DNA of 64,000 nucleotides from Methylocystis sp. (GTDB lineage: Bacteria > Pseudomonadota > Alphaproteobacteria > Rhizobiales > Beijerinckiaceae), in the NCBI RefSeq assembly GCF_021731785.1, contig NZ_JAKFWS010000083.1:1-64000 (forward strand), given 5' to 3'. The notes beneath the pieces were generated by a model, which ran no database searches, had not been told where the DNA came from, and worked only from the letters and a program-made list of their open reading frames with translations. Below are positions 51,555 through 61,269 of the stretch, piece by piece (positions within the stretch are counted from its first letter, which is position 1; each line of letters begins with the position of its first letter). The position numbers and the translations under genes are program-made.

Positions 51555-53642
51555 TCAACGCCTATTGTTCCGGTCGGCGAGGATCGATGGAAGGTCGCGA
51601 TTATTGGCCGCGAGGCGCTTCTCGATATGCAGCATAATCTGACCGTCGCTCATGACGCGCGGCGTCACTTCAACGGGAGCATTGTTGTGGATCGTGATGC
51701 GCGGCGCGCCGCCGCCGCTCATCGCCACCGGAATTGAGCGGCCATCGGGAAGCGGGACGAAAGCTTCCGGAGTGCGCCCTTCGCCGAACATGGCGAGCTG
51801 TGGCGAGTCCGCGATACCGCCTCCGGCATAGCGGCGCAGAGGCAACGGGCCTGCGCTCGTCATGATCCCGCCATCGGCGAAGTGGAACGGCTTCCCGGAA
51901 AAAAGCGCTCCGCCGCTGAAATAGCCCGCGCCTTTAGACGCGCCTCCGAAGAAGCCACCGAGCGCGCTGGCGCCGCCCGTAATGAGACCGCCAAGCAAGC
52001 CGCTCGTCCCGCCCTTGCCAGTTGAGCCGAACAGCGCATCGGTCAGGCTGCGCGACGCGATATCGATGGTTTTGCTCTTAATCTGATCGAGGACCGATGC
52101 GAAGGCATGTCCCGCAGTCTCGCCCCGGCGCAGATCATTGGCAAACGACGAAAATGCGCTCCGCGCCACATCGCTGGTTTCTTTTAGACGCTCGGCGATA
52201 CTGTCGATCTGCGTCAACTCGTCGTCACCGGGCTTTTTTTTCGCCGCGCGTGAAACCCGGCGCCGGGACGCGGCTTTGGCCGCCTCGGCGCGCTGTTCGA
52301 AACGCGCCCTCGATGCGCCAGCCGCTTCCGGCTGGGCGATCCCCGACTCGCTTAACGGAATGAGCCGGCCCTTGAAGGGCGTCTCGCCGGTCACAAGCTC
52401 GCGCACCGTATCGAACGGATGCAGAAAGCCGCGCATGACGGCTTGCAGATTTTGCGACTCGGACACCGCCTGCGCAATCGAGCCGACGATTTCATACCAG
52501 CCGAGCTTTAGCGACGCGACCGGGTCGCCCAAATCCTGAAACGCCTTCAAGAGCTTGTCGCTGGCGATCTGCGCCGCCATGTCGATTTGCAATTGCGTTT
52601 CATGCGCGGCGCGTGCCGCCTGGTCGAGATGGTCGCCAGTGCGGCCAGTCGCCTCCGCGAGCCCGCGCATGGACGCCGCGCCGCTTTCGATGGCGTCGAA
52701 CAGCCGCCGGCCGGCGTCTTCGCCAAACAACGATTGCGCCAGATTAATCCCCTCGGCGCGCGGCAAATCCTGAATCTTGCGCTCAACGATATCGATGAAT
52801 TCGCCGGCGGTCCTGGCCCGGTCGGCGACCTTGAGGAAGCCAGCGTCGATCTTCTCCAACGCGCTTTTGACCGCACCTTCATTGCGCGCGAACTGCTCGA
52901 ATTGCTGCGAGGCGTTGGCGAAGGCGCCGACCGCGCTCTTTTCGTCGAGGCCAGCGCCTGCGCCGACTATCTTCGCGCCCTGAATTTGCTCGGCGGACAG
53001 ACCGGATAATTTTGCCGTTTCGCCGATCTTGGCGAGAGCGCTTTCCGCTTTCAGCGCAGCGACTTCGATACCCGCGACGGCGGCCGTGAGTTGGACGGCA
53101 ATTCCGATCGGCGAAGTGAGAGCGCGCACCGCGCCAGCACCGAATGAGCGCAGCGCGCCGGCTGCGCCGGCCCCGCTTGACCCAAAAATATCGGCGATTT
53201 GGCTGCCTTGCTGGAATAGGACCGTCAACGGCGACTGGCCGCCGGCGAGCGATACGCCAACGTCCTGAAATTGGCGGGAGAGATTGATCCATTCGTGCCG
53301 CGCCAAGCCCGCCGCCCGAGCGTTGTCATTGACCGCGCCGGTTAGGCGCCGGTGGCGGTCGGTCGCAAGATCAAGCACCCGCTGCGCGTCCTGTTGGGTG
53401 CGCACGCCAGTTGCGACAGCGGCGTTGGCCTTGACATAGGTCGACGCCACTTGCGCTGCAGAACGCGCCTGGCCGTCGAGGCTCTTTTCCAGCCGATCGA
53501 AGTCGCGCGCGGCGTTCTTGGCCTCGCGGGAGAGGCCCTGCATCGCAGCGTCGCCAGTCTCGCCGATCTTTTTCAGCGCGGCGATGATCTTGTCGTCGCC
53601 TTCCGCGCCGAGGCGCAGTGTGACGCTAGCTTTCGCGGCCAT
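51555..53642 (-). CDS. Phage tail length tape-measure protein
   Basis: 695 aa; ASVTLRLGAEGDDKIIAALKKIGETGDAAMQGL, LSRQFQDVGVSLAGGQSPLTVLFQQGSQIADIFG, Gly-rich C-terminus. Confidence 0.88.
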   Translation of the reverse strand: MAAKASVTLRLGAEGDDKIIAALKKIGETGDAAMQGLSREAKNAARDFDRLEKSLDGQARSAAQVASTYVKANAAVATGVRTQQDAQRVLDLATDRHRRLTGAVNDNARAAGLARHEWINLSRQFQDVGVSLAGGQSPLTVLFQQGSQIADIFGSSGAGAAGALRSFGAGAVRALTSPIGIAVQLTAAVAGIEVAALKAESALAKIGETAKLSGLSAEQIQGAKIVGAGAGLDEKSAVGAFANASQQFEQFARNEGAVKSALEKIDAGFLKVADRARTAGEFIDIVERKIQDLPRAEGINLAQSLFGEDAGRRLFDAIESGAASMRGLAEATGRTGDHLDQAARAAHETQLQIDMAAQIASDKLLKAFQDLGDPVASLKLGWYEIVGSIAQAVSESQNLQAVMRGFLHPFDTVRELVTGETPFKGRLIPLSESGIAQPEAAGASRARFEQRAEAAKAASRRRVSRAAKKKPGDDELTQIDSIAERLKETSDVARSAFSSFANDLRRGETAGHAFASVLDQIKSKTIDIASRSLTDALFGSTGKGGTSGLLGGLITGGASALGGFFGGASKGAGYFSGGALFSGKPFHFADGGIMTSAGPLPLRRYAGGGIADSPQLAMFGEGRTPEAFVPLPDGRSIPVAMSGGGAPRITIHNNAPVEVTPRVMSDGQIMLHIEKRLAANNRDLPSILADRNNRR

Positions 53643-53781
53643 TGGTCAGTCCTTCCCGTTCAATACGGTGATGCAAACGACAAATTGTCGTTTGCAGACA
53701 GTCGGCGATGCGCCCACGTCGCTGGCGAACGGCAGCGCGAAGCCGCCGCCCGCCTTGTCGTAGGAGACGCGTCAACGGTAA

Positions 53782-54174
53782 TCACGCGGCCGACGAAGCA
53801 TCCGGTCGACGCAGGATGCGCAGCGTGCCGGAAGCCTCGAACCTCTTGAATGCGAGATACGTTTCCTTTGAGCGAAACTCAGAACGTATCGCCGCAGAGC
53901 GATCATACTCAGCCGCCCAATCATCTTCCGTAGACGCGGCTCGCTCAGACACAACTGGCGGCGCCACGCGTTCCTTGCCCTCGGCGACGCGCCTGCAATG
54001 GCGAGCGCGCTCATAACTTTCGCTGAACGCCCACTGTGCTTCAGACGGCCAGCGGTCGAAGCCTTGCGGATGGCCCTCGCCGAGCAGTCCGGCGCGCGCG
54101 CCGGCTCTCTTTGCTTGCTCTTCAGAGCCGGCAAGCCGCTCGGCGGCGGTGATTGCGTTTTCATCGATCGTCAT
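53782..54174 (-). CDS. Hypothetical phage protein upstream of tape measure
   Basis: MTIDENAITAAERLAGSEEQAKRAGARAGLLGEGHPQGFDRWPSEAQWAFSESYERARHC; start at 54174. Confidence 0.55.
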   Translation of the reverse strand: MTIDENAITAAERLAGSEEQAKRAGARAGLLGEGHPQGFDRWPSEAQWAFSESYERARHCRRVAEGKERVAPPVVSERAASTEDDWAAEYDRSAAIRSEFRSKETYLAFKRFEASGTLRILRRPDASSAA

Positions 54175-54274
54175 TTCGATTGCCTCCAGTGTTGGAAATA
54201 GGCGCGCGACCCGCTCGCCAAAGTAGGTCGCGCGCCGTCCCTCGGCGGCAAGGTTAACACCGCCGACGGAATCG

Positions 54275-55066
54275 TCATTCCGCCGCCTGCAACAGTTCGG
54301 CGTCTCCTGTGCGCAGCGCCGCCGCTTTCTCGCGAAGCGGTCCGACGATGAGCAGATCGGCGGCGATTGGCGCAGTAAAAACTTTTGGTTCGCCTTGCCC
54401 GCCGAAGGGCGCGAGTCGTCCACCGTCCCAGCTGTAAAGGCTCATGGCCTTCTCAAAATGGGTGTGCTGCTGCTGGAGCGTGTTCGCACGAACTGCTCTA
54501 AGCAGTTCGAACAATCGCGGCTCGTTGTTGTAAATGCCGCTCGCCACGATGGCGCGCGCCACGTCTTCCGGCCTCGCCGGCTGCGGCATAAGGTGACCGT
54601 CGGAATATTTTTCTGTGAAGGTTTCCGCCGGGATCACTTTGACAAGCTCGTCGAAGGCCGCCGCGAGCGCGTTCATCGGCCCTTCCAACGCTTTCGCCTT
54701 TTCCTCAATCGCGGCGGCAGCGCGCTCATGTTCAGTGGCCAGGCGTTCGCGCTCTGATTTGTTGCGCGCGCGTTCAAGCCGGTCTTGCAGTTGAAGTTCG
54801 GCGATCTCGAGCCGCTCGAGGCGAATTTGAGCGAGGTTTGCGGCGGCGTCGAGTTGCGCAATTTCGGCGTCGCTCGCATCGGACAACAGCATCGCGGCGC
54901 GCTTCGGCGCATGCTCTTCGACGACCGCCTCAACGTCCTTGCGCTCGGCGCGCAGCTTCACCAAGGACGCCTGCATTTCCTCGATCTGGCTTGCCACCGT
55001 CTTCTTCGTGGTTTTCAGAAAATCAAGAACTGACATCAGCCCCTCGTTGCTCTGCGAATTGCTCAT
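54275..55066 (-). CDS. Hypothetical coiled-coil phage protein
   Basis: Long helical region EEMQASLVKLRAERKDVEAVVEEHAPKRAAMLL...RLERLEIAELQLQDRLERARN. Confidence 0.6.
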   Translation of the reverse strand: MSNSQSNEGLMSVLDFLKTTKKTVASQIEEMQASLVKLRAERKDVEAVVEEHAPKRAAMLLSDASDAEIAQLDAAANLAQIRLERLEIAELQLQDRLERARNKSERERLATEHERAAAAIEEKAKALEGPMNALAAAFDELVKVIPAETFTEKYSDGHLMPQPARPEDVARAIVASGIYNNEPRLFELLRAVRANTLQQQHTHFEKAMSLYSWDGGRLAPFGGQGEPKVFTAPIAADLLIVGPLREKAAALRTGDAELLQAAE

Positions 55067-55454
55067 CGTGAGATTCGCATTGCGGCGTGTGCAATGTCAT
55101 ACGCTCGCGATTGCACACCGCTCCAATGTTGTGGATTTGTCTCCAGCCGAGCGGCTTGCCCTGGCGCGAGCGAAGAATGCGGTGCAATGCGCGACGTTGC
55201 GGCGCCTTGCTGTCGGGCAATTCGTCAAGGCAGCATTCGCGCAGCCAGCCATTTGCGGCATATGCCTGAAGGTGCGCTGCGAGCATTGTCGCGCGCGCAC
55301 GATCAGAGCCGGAATAAAGGCCGAGCGCCTCGACAATCGCGTCCTCGCGCTCTTGCGCTTGGAGGCGGCGCGCCTCAGCCAATGCGGCTTCGTAACGCGC
55401 GCGAAACTCGGCGGCTTTTGCGAAAAGAGCGTCGGCGGTATCGGCCGGCGTCAT
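55023..55454 (-). CDS. Hypothetical protein
   Basis: ORF overlapping neighbours in operon orientation. Confidence 0.5.
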   Translation of the reverse strand: MTPADTADALFAKAAEFRARYEAALAEARRLQAQEREDAIVEALGLYSGSDRARATMLAAHLQAYAANGWLRECCLDELPDSKAPQRRALHRILRSRQGKPLGWRQIHNIGAVCNRERMTLHTPQCESHDEQFAEQRGADVSS

Positions 55455-55460
55455 TGCGGA

Positions 55461-56144
55461 TTATTTCGAGATGCTGTTGGCTTTGCGGGCGCCGCCCTTC
55501 TTATCGCGCGCCGCCTCAGCCTCTTCGCTCCCTTCGATGCCTTCACATTCCCGAGCCAACGCCGACTTGCGCTTTTTCGCGTAGGCGTCCCATTTTTTTG
55601 GCTCATACCGCTCGCCAGCGTCTTCGGCCACGCGTTTCCAGTCGACGCGCATACCCTTCTCGCGCGGCCAAATGGGGGGATCGTCGTCGCCCTCAAACGG
55701 CCCGACGCCGTTCCGGCGCATGAGGTCGCCCGCAATTTCAACGAACATCGTGGGCATGATCTGTTCGACCGTCCTCGCCGCCTCGATGGTGGCCCCAGCG
55801 TCACGGGCAGCCATTGCGGCAATCGCGCCGATATCGCGAACAAAACTCAGGGTCGCGAAGAGCACGCCCCGGTCGAATGGATTCTCACAATCACGAGCCG
55901 GTCGCAGCCAGCCCGGGCACTCCGGCTGCGCCGTCTCGCCCTTGAGCAAGCGAGCCGCGCGCACGGTTCCCTTGTCGGTTTCACGGTCGGACGGAATGAT
56001 AGCCCCAGAAATCCATTTGAGCGCTCGTTCGCGGTCAAGTTTTCCATCTGAACGCGTCGGCATGCCTTTGGTGCAGTATTGGTTGACCCTGACACGGGAA
56101 ATTCCGAGTTCGCGCGCCAATTCAGCTTTCGAGATTGTCGCCAT
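55461..56144 (-). CDS. HTH protein resembling phage terminase small subunit (Nu1-like)
   Basis: ISKAELARELGISRVRVNQYCTKGMPTRSDGKLDRERALKWI. Confidence 0.6.
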   Translation of the reverse strand: MATISKAELARELGISRVRVNQYCTKGMPTRSDGKLDRERALKWISGAIIPSDRETDKGTVRAARLLKGETAQPECPGWLRPARDCENPFDRGVLFATLSFVRDIGAIAAMAARDAGATIEAARTVEQIMPTMFVEIAGDLMRRNGVGPFEGDDDPPIWPREKGMRVDWKRVAEDAGERYEPKKWDAYAKKRKSALARECEGIEGSEEAEAARDKKGGARKANSISK

Positions 56145-56149
56145 CTATT

Positions 56150-56659
56150 TCACACTCCTGTTAAGTGAATTTTGGGGTTTACACCTAGTTTTCCCCCGAG
56201 GCCCCGCTTTACCCGTATTAGTTGCATCGCCGGGAGGACCCGCGGGGTATGGCTCGCCCTCTCTGCTTCGATCGATGCAACGAGGCGGGCGACGCGCGCG
56301 CCGGGCCAAAGGGCGCTGCATAGGCGCGCCGTCTGCAGCTCGTCTTCGCAGAGATGGACAACGAGCGTCGGCTTTTGCCGGGACAACTCCGCGATGAAAT
56401 CTCGTCGCAAGTCGTCGATTGGGTAGCCGGGGCCAGCGCGCCCCCAGGACGTGCGGCCGAACGCAAGAGCAATGCGACGTATGTCGTCTATGTATTCATA
56501 TACGAAGGCCACCGCCTCATCGTGAGCGACGCCGTCGAGGACCGCCATCTCTCCGAGCAGGTGCTCACGAAAACCGTTGATATGTGACGCGCGTTCCGCC
56601 TCATCCATAACAGCGAACGAAAAGGCCACCGCAACTCGCGAGGGAGCAAACTCAATCAT
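56150..56659 (-). CDS. Hypothetical protein
   Basis: MIEFAPSRVAVAFSFAVMDEAERASHINGFREHLLGEMAVLDG; upstream repeat region excluded. Confidence 0.5.
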   Translation of the reverse strand: MIEFAPSRVAVAFSFAVMDEAERASHINGFREHLLGEMAVLDGVAHDEAVAFVYEYIDDIRRIALAFGRTSWGRAGPGYPIDDLRRDFIAELSRQKPTLVVHLCEDELQTARLCSALWPGARVARLVASIEAERASHTPRVLPAMQLIRVKRGLGGKLGVNPKIHLTGV

Positions 56660-56680
56660 TCCTCTACCCCTGATGAAGCC

Positions 56681-56800
56681 GGACATGCGGGACATGCGGG
56701 ACATTTCGGGACATTGTCCCGGCTTGTCCTGTCCCGCAAAATAGCTGCAAAGCGGGACGGGACGGGACACAACCCTTTAGGGGTGTCCCGGCGTGTCCCG
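56681..56800. repeat. GGGAC/GTCCC iteron-like cluster, candidate replication origin
   Basis: About ten GGGAC or GTCCC cores in 120 bp, including the perfect palindrome GGGACATTGTCCC at 56708-56720. Confidence 0.65.
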
Positions 56801-56822
56801 TTTGCGGATGCGCCCGAATGAT

Positions 56823-58052
56823 TTAGGGAACCCATAGAACACGCTCCCCATTTTTAGACGCGGCGAAGAGTCTCTTGGCGGCGAGAGCCGCTGCGATCGA
56901 TCTGTTGAAGGATTTGCGCTGGCGCTCGGCAAGTTTTTCTTCGTCTTCGTCCGGCCCTGCCTGTTCAGCAATTCCGGCGTAGTAGCGCTCGCGGACAACG
57001 CCATCGGCGACGGCCTTGACGAACGGCCCGTCTGCGAAGGGACGGAACATCTCGCCGGCTTCGTCGATTGACGCCGCGATGGTGTCCATCAGGAGCCGCT
57101 GTGACGCCGGGACAGTCTTAATCTTGGTGACGCTCTCGGCCTTGGGCGCGTCGGTCCATGCGACGACGGCGGAGCGGACGGGCTGGCCTTCCGGGTCGTC
57201 GCCGATATAGACGTCCGTGAGCTTGAAGCCGTAGGTCTCGCCGCACTCCATATCGCGCTGCTTCGTTACCTTCAGCGCGCCGATTGTCACCTCGATTTCG
57301 GTATCTGTAGCGGCGCGTAACAACGAATGGCCGCGAGCCCCACGCGCCGCATCCTTGCCGGTGTGGTGGACATAGGTAAAATGGGTGCCGGTCTCAGCCC
57401 GGATACGATCAGCGGCGAGGACGATACGCCCCATGTCGACGGGCGAATTTTCATCGCCGCCAGCGAGAGCGCGCGAGAGCGTGTCGACAACAACCCAAAC
57501 GCATTTCTCGCCGGTCTCGGCTTCTGCGTCGCGAACAAGCGCAAGCAACTCTTTCAGGTTCGCGTCATTGCTGCGCAGATCGATAGGAAACCGCACAAGC
57601 GCAAACAGCGGCGTCGGGGCGTCTTCCCCGTGCTCGGCCTCGTATCGCTTTTTCAATGCGGCGAGGCGGCGCATGATGCGCTTGCCGCCTTCGGCTGCGA
57701 CATAGACGACTAGGCCGCGTTTTGTCGCCTTGCCATTCCAAGGCTCTCCGGTTGCGACGGCCATCGCCATATCGAGAGTAACGAATGTTTTGCCGCTGTT
57801 GCTCTCGCCGTAGATGACCGATAGCGCGCCTTCGTCGAGCGTGTCGGCGATAAGAGGATTGCTTGGCTCAGACAGCGCCACGGCGCATGCGTGGATAAAC
57901 CATTCGAGACGCATCTTGCGAGACGGCCGCGCCGGTTCTTCGACATGAATGCGCTCGTCGTGCGTTGACTGTTCGCGCTCCGCGCCGTTGGCGGAGTCGC
58001 CAGGGGTGAAGCGGGCGACGATGCGCCCGCCCTTGTGTGGCTCTGGCGTCAT
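56823..58052 (-). CDS. AAA-family ATPase / RepA-like replicative helicase
   Basis: LSVIYGESNSGKTFVTLDMAMAVATGEPWNGKATKRGLVVYVAAEG; CVWVVVDTLSRALAGGDENSPVDM. Confidence 0.88.
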   Translation of the reverse strand: MTPEPHKGGRIVARFTPGDSANGAEREQSTHDERIHVEEPARPSRKMRLEWFIHACAVALSEPSNPLIADTLDEGALSVIYGESNSGKTFVTLDMAMAVATGEPWNGKATKRGLVVYVAAEGGKRIMRRLAALKKRYEAEHGEDAPTPLFALVRFPIDLRSNDANLKELLALVRDAEAETGEKCVWVVVDTLSRALAGGDENSPVDMGRIVLAADRIRAETGTHFTYVHHTGKDAARGARGHSLLRAATDTEIEVTIGALKVTKQRDMECGETYGFKLTDVYIGDDPEGQPVRSAVVAWTDAPKAESVTKIKTVPASQRLLMDTIAASIDEAGEMFRPFADGPFVKAVADGVVRERYYAGIAEQAGPDEDEEKLAERQRKSFNRSIAAALAAKRLFAASKNGERVLWVP

Positions 58053-59014
58053 TGTCGTTTGTCCCGCAATAAGTCGTTGGCGTCTTTGAAGCCGTCAGGC
58101 GGCGTCCAAATCGCGACGTCATGCCCCGCGGCAGCCCAGCGCGGCCCGGCGTCTCGCCAGGCGGATTGCGACGCGCCTGCGTCATTCTCGCCGCTTATGG
58201 TGATGTGCCCCCAATGGAAGGGCGGCTCGAAAGTTCGGAACCGGCCCGCGCCGGCAAGCGCGACGCAGCCCTGAAATCCAAGCTTGCGCATGGCGAGCGC
58301 CGTCTCGACGCCTTCCGCGATCGTCGCCGTCGCTGAGTAGAAACTTTCCCAAATGCTGCTAACAAAGACGACGCTGTTGGCCATCGGGCCGAGTGTTTTG
58401 CGCTCAACCTTCTTTCCGTCGGCCGTAAGTCGGATGCGCTGCACGGCCAGGACGTGATGCGGGTCTTGCAGGAAGCATTGCTCCAGCGCGCCCATATCGT
58501 CCAAGTGGCTGCAAATCTTCATTACGAGATGGGGATCGCGCAGCGCGCAAATCAGCGCTGGCGCTTTCTCACGCCCGAAATGGCAAGCATGATGAAAGCG
58601 AATTGTGAGCGCGAGCGTATCGTCTATGACACCAGGCAAACCGCGCTCTCTGGCGAGATATTGCTCGGCGAGCGTCCCACGCGGGTCGCGCGATTCAAAG
58701 AATAAGTCACGCGCTCGCCGGCTATTGTCTTTGCTGGGCGCTTCGCGGATTTCTCGTTTTACAGAAGGCGTAATGCGGCGACGTTCTCGCGTTATGCCGA
58801 GCCGCGCGCGCACATGCTCTTTACATTCTCGCCAGTCGTCTCCTGAGAAGGAGTGGACGACGAGCCCGTCATCAGATTGGCGCGAGAGCGAGACGGCGAG
58901 GCTTCGATCATTGCGGCTATGTCCCGGTCCCGGCGCGAGAACGCGCCCGCCCGACACTTCGCCCCCAAGGGCGTGCGCGATCTGGCGGAGGTTCACGGCG
59001 CGCCACCTTTCCAC
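58049..59014 (-). CDS. Toprim-domain primase-like protein
   Basis: HALGGEVSGGRVLAPGPGHSRNDRSLAVSL; ATIAEGVETALAMRKLGFQGCVALAGAGRF. Confidence 0.85.
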   Translation of the reverse strand: MERWRAVNLRQIAHALGGEVSGGRVLAPGPGHSRNDRSLAVSLSRQSDDGLVVHSFSGDDWRECKEHVRARLGITRERRRITPSVKREIREAPSKDNSRRARDLFFESRDPRGTLAEQYLARERGLPGVIDDTLALTIRFHHACHFGREKAPALICALRDPHLVMKICSHLDDMGALEQCFLQDPHHVLAVQRIRLTADGKKVERKTLGPMANSVVFVSSIWESFYSATATIAEGVETALAMRKLGFQGCVALAGAGRFRTFEPPFHWGHITISGENDAGASQSAWRDAGPRWAAAGHDVAIWTPPDGFKDANDLLRDKRQ

Positions 59015-59472
59015 GTTTCCGCGCCGTAGCGCGCAAGTAAGGCAGCCTCCGCCCTACCGTGATCCTTCTTTCGTTCGAACAAATCGGAGCGGGCCGGCCA
59101 TAGACGCAGCGCCAATGCGCGGCTCGTTTCTTTGTCTGAATTCAGCGCGAAATGTTTCTTCCACTTCGGCGGCGTGACGAGAATCGACGGAATGCTCAGC
59201 GCGCCGACAACGCCAAGCAGCGCGCCATATGCAGCGCCGAATTTGAACGTCGACGCGACGCCTTGCTTTGGCATTGCCGCAACGCGTTCAATAACCGCGA
59301 GGCCGGGTTGCATTTGCCTGATTCGAGAGGCGAGCGTTGCAACGTCGATCGCGCCGTCGACGGTCGGCATATCTTCCGCGGCGACAAGGTGAGGAGCGTC
59401 GACGAAATAAAAAGCGACCGCGCCGGAGAGGCCGGGATCAACGCCAAGAATGCACGAGGGAGTTGCTGTCAT
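58993..59472 (-). CDS. RuvC-like resolvase / RNase H-fold nuclease
   Basis: CILGVDPGLSGAVAFYFVD, LAVIERVAAMPKQGVASTFKFGAAYGALLGVVGAL. Confidence 0.85.
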   Translation of the reverse strand: MTATPSCILGVDPGLSGAVAFYFVDAPHLVAAEDMPTVDGAIDVATLASRIRQMQPGLAVIERVAAMPKQGVASTFKFGAAYGALLGVVGALSIPSILVTPPKWKKHFALNSDKETSRALALRLWPARSDLFERKKDHGRAEAALLARYGAETWKGGAP

Positions 59473-59483
59473 TATGCTCCCCT

Positions 59484-59894
59484 TCAGAACGGAATTTGGT
59501 CGTCGAGATCGGCGTCGACACGCGGACGGTCGTCGCGCATTCGATCGGGCGCGGCCCAGCTTTCGCGGGGCTTCTCGGCCTTTGGCTTGCGCTCGCGCGG
59601 CGCCGGTTTCAGCGGAAGAACGCTTTCCGCGAACAGCGTGAAGCCGACGCGCGTTTCGCCATCCTTGTCGTATGGCTCCGCCTTGAAGACGCCCTGCGCC
59701 GACACGGCGTCGCCGTCGCCAAGACGCATCAGCTCCGCGCCGGTGCTCTCGCTGAATATGAGCAGCTTCCACCATTGCGTGACGTCGCCGTCCTTCACGC
59801 GAATGGTCGCGCTCCAAAACGGTTTGCCAGCCTTCGAGATCCGCTGCTCGGGCGCGCGAAAGAGTGTTCCGGTAATGAGGGCGTGCACGGTCAC
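59484..59894 (-). CDS. Single-stranded DNA-binding protein (OB fold)
   Basis: ALITGTLFRAPEQRISKAGKPFWSATIRVKDGDVTQWWKLLIFSES; acidic C-tail DDQIPF. Confidence 0.85.
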   Translation of the reverse strand: MTVHALITGTLFRAPEQRISKAGKPFWSATIRVKDGDVTQWWKLLIFSESTGAELMRLGDGDAVSAQGVFKAEPYDKDGETRVGFTLFAESVLPLKPAPRERKPKAEKPRESWAAPDRMRDDRPRVDADLDDQIPF

Positions 59895-60021
59895 GGCTGC
59901 GCCTCCTCGAATGCGATGGCGGCGAGCACAGCGCCCAAAATCCCGGCGGGACGGCCCGCGCCGTCTCGCGTCAGTGAGGCGATGGTTTTGCCCGTGCGGC
60001 GGTTGGGGAGCGTCTCGCGTT

Positions 60022-60231
60022 TCATCGCGCTGGCCTCCGCTCGAAGGCCAGATCGGCGAGAACGCGCGCCATTGCTGGCGGGAGCCGGAAGCGTCGCGCG
60101 ATCCAAGCGGCGCGCAACTGTTGAAATTCGATGGGCTGTGGGATAATCTCGAAACTGTCGACGCCCGCCAGGCTATGACAATTCCGAGTCCCGCCGATTC
60201 CCGTCGGCGGGCTCTCTCGTTTTGAGGCCAT
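60022..60231 (-). CDS. Hypothetical small protein
   Basis: ORF in operon orientation with tightly spaced neighbours. Confidence 0.4.
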   Translation of the reverse strand: MASKRESPPTGIGGTRNCHSLAGVDSFEIIPQPIEFQQLRAAWIARRFRLPPAMARVLADLAFERRPAR

Positions 60232-60237
60232 GGCGCG

Positions 60238-60465
60238 TCACGCTGCCCGCACGTCGGAAGTGGACTTCTGCGGCTCGCCGATCTTGCTCAGCGCCCACTC
60301 GTCAAGTTTGGCGGGCTCATAAAGCGCCGCGCCGAATCCCTTCCGGAACTCAGGGCCTCCACCTACGGAGGCCATCTTGGCGAGAGTCTTCTCGCTGCCG
60401 AAGCCGTATTTGTTCTTGAGATATTCGCCGGCGGCCTTGCGGCGAAGAAACGGCGCGGTGAGCAT
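60238..60465 (-). CDS. Small DNA-binding protein (AlpA/excisionase-like)
   Basis: LRRKAAGEYLKNKYGFGSEKTLAKMASVGGGPEFRKGFGAALYEPAKLDEWAL. Confidence 0.6.
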   Translation of the reverse strand: MLTAPFLRRKAAGEYLKNKYGFGSEKTLAKMASVGGGPEFRKGFGAALYEPAKLDEWALSKIGEPQKSTSDVRAA

Positions 60466-60559
60466 GTGCTATTCCCGATCAACCGGCCCCGTCAGGCGGG
60501 GAATAGCCATGCAAGTTACTCATATTTTCGCGCTTGTGACGTGGTGCACAGATCGAATT

Positions 60560-60961
60560 TTAATCGCGCTCTCGCGCACCACGTCGCCGAGATGATGCGC
60601 GCTTTCGCGGTTGCAAAGGATTTCCCTTAATCGAGATGGTGCCCGTGGCCACGTCGAAACTGTAATGTTTCTTAGCGGCGTTCCAGGCAGATTTTACAGC
60701 TTCGGCCGTAATCTTCGGTCGTGGACTCTCTGGATCGTATTCGTTCAGGACATAAAGCGCGAAGCGAACAAAAGGCCCATCCGACTCCTCGGTCTTGGGA
60801 TTGGTGGACACCGCAGGCTTTCGTTTGAAATGCCTTTCGTAAATAGGCGCGAGCGAGAAGCCGATTTTGGAATGTGTCGCCTCCAGGTATTGCGCCAGCT
60901 TGTGCGCACTGCCCTTGACTGAAGACGCTTCATTTCTTGCCCAGTGAGCGAGCAAGCGCAA
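60560..60961 (-). CDS. Hypothetical protein
   Basis: ORF in operon orientation. Confidence 0.45.
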   Translation of the reverse strand: MRLLAHWARNEASSVKGSAHKLAQYLEATHSKIGFSLAPIYERHFKRKPAVSTNPKTEESDGPFVRFALYVLNEYDPESPRPKITAEAVKSAWNAAKKHYSFDVATGTISIKGNPLQPRKRASSRRRGARERD

Positions 60962-60966
60962 TTGAG

Positions 60967-61269
60967 TTAAGAGCTTGTCCCTATCAACGATGCAGAAATC
61001 GTCAGGAAATTTCTATAGCGCAGCGACTCCGTTTCAAACGAAGCGAGTATTCCCTCCGCATGACGCGCCAGCGCATCGAATTCCCTTTTCGTGTTTTTTT
61101 CCTGCGTCGGATAATCGCGCGCCGTAACATCGTTGCTTCGCAAGCCCTCAGCAAATCGGTCTAAATCGCGCCTCAAGTCATGCAATTTCAGGCAGTCTGG
61201 AGCGTTCCTGTGACCGACAGCCTCGACGAGTTTTCGGACTCTTTCCAGATCGTCCTCTTGCTGCGTCAT
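60967..61269 (-). CDS. Hypothetical protein
   Basis: ORF overlapping the integrase stop by ATGA-like coupling. Confidence 0.5.
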   Translation of the reverse strand: MTQQEDDLERVRKLVEAVGHRNAPDCLKLHDLRRDLDRFAEGLRSNDVTARDYPTQEKNTKREFDALARHAEGILASFETESLRYRNFLTISASLIGTSS

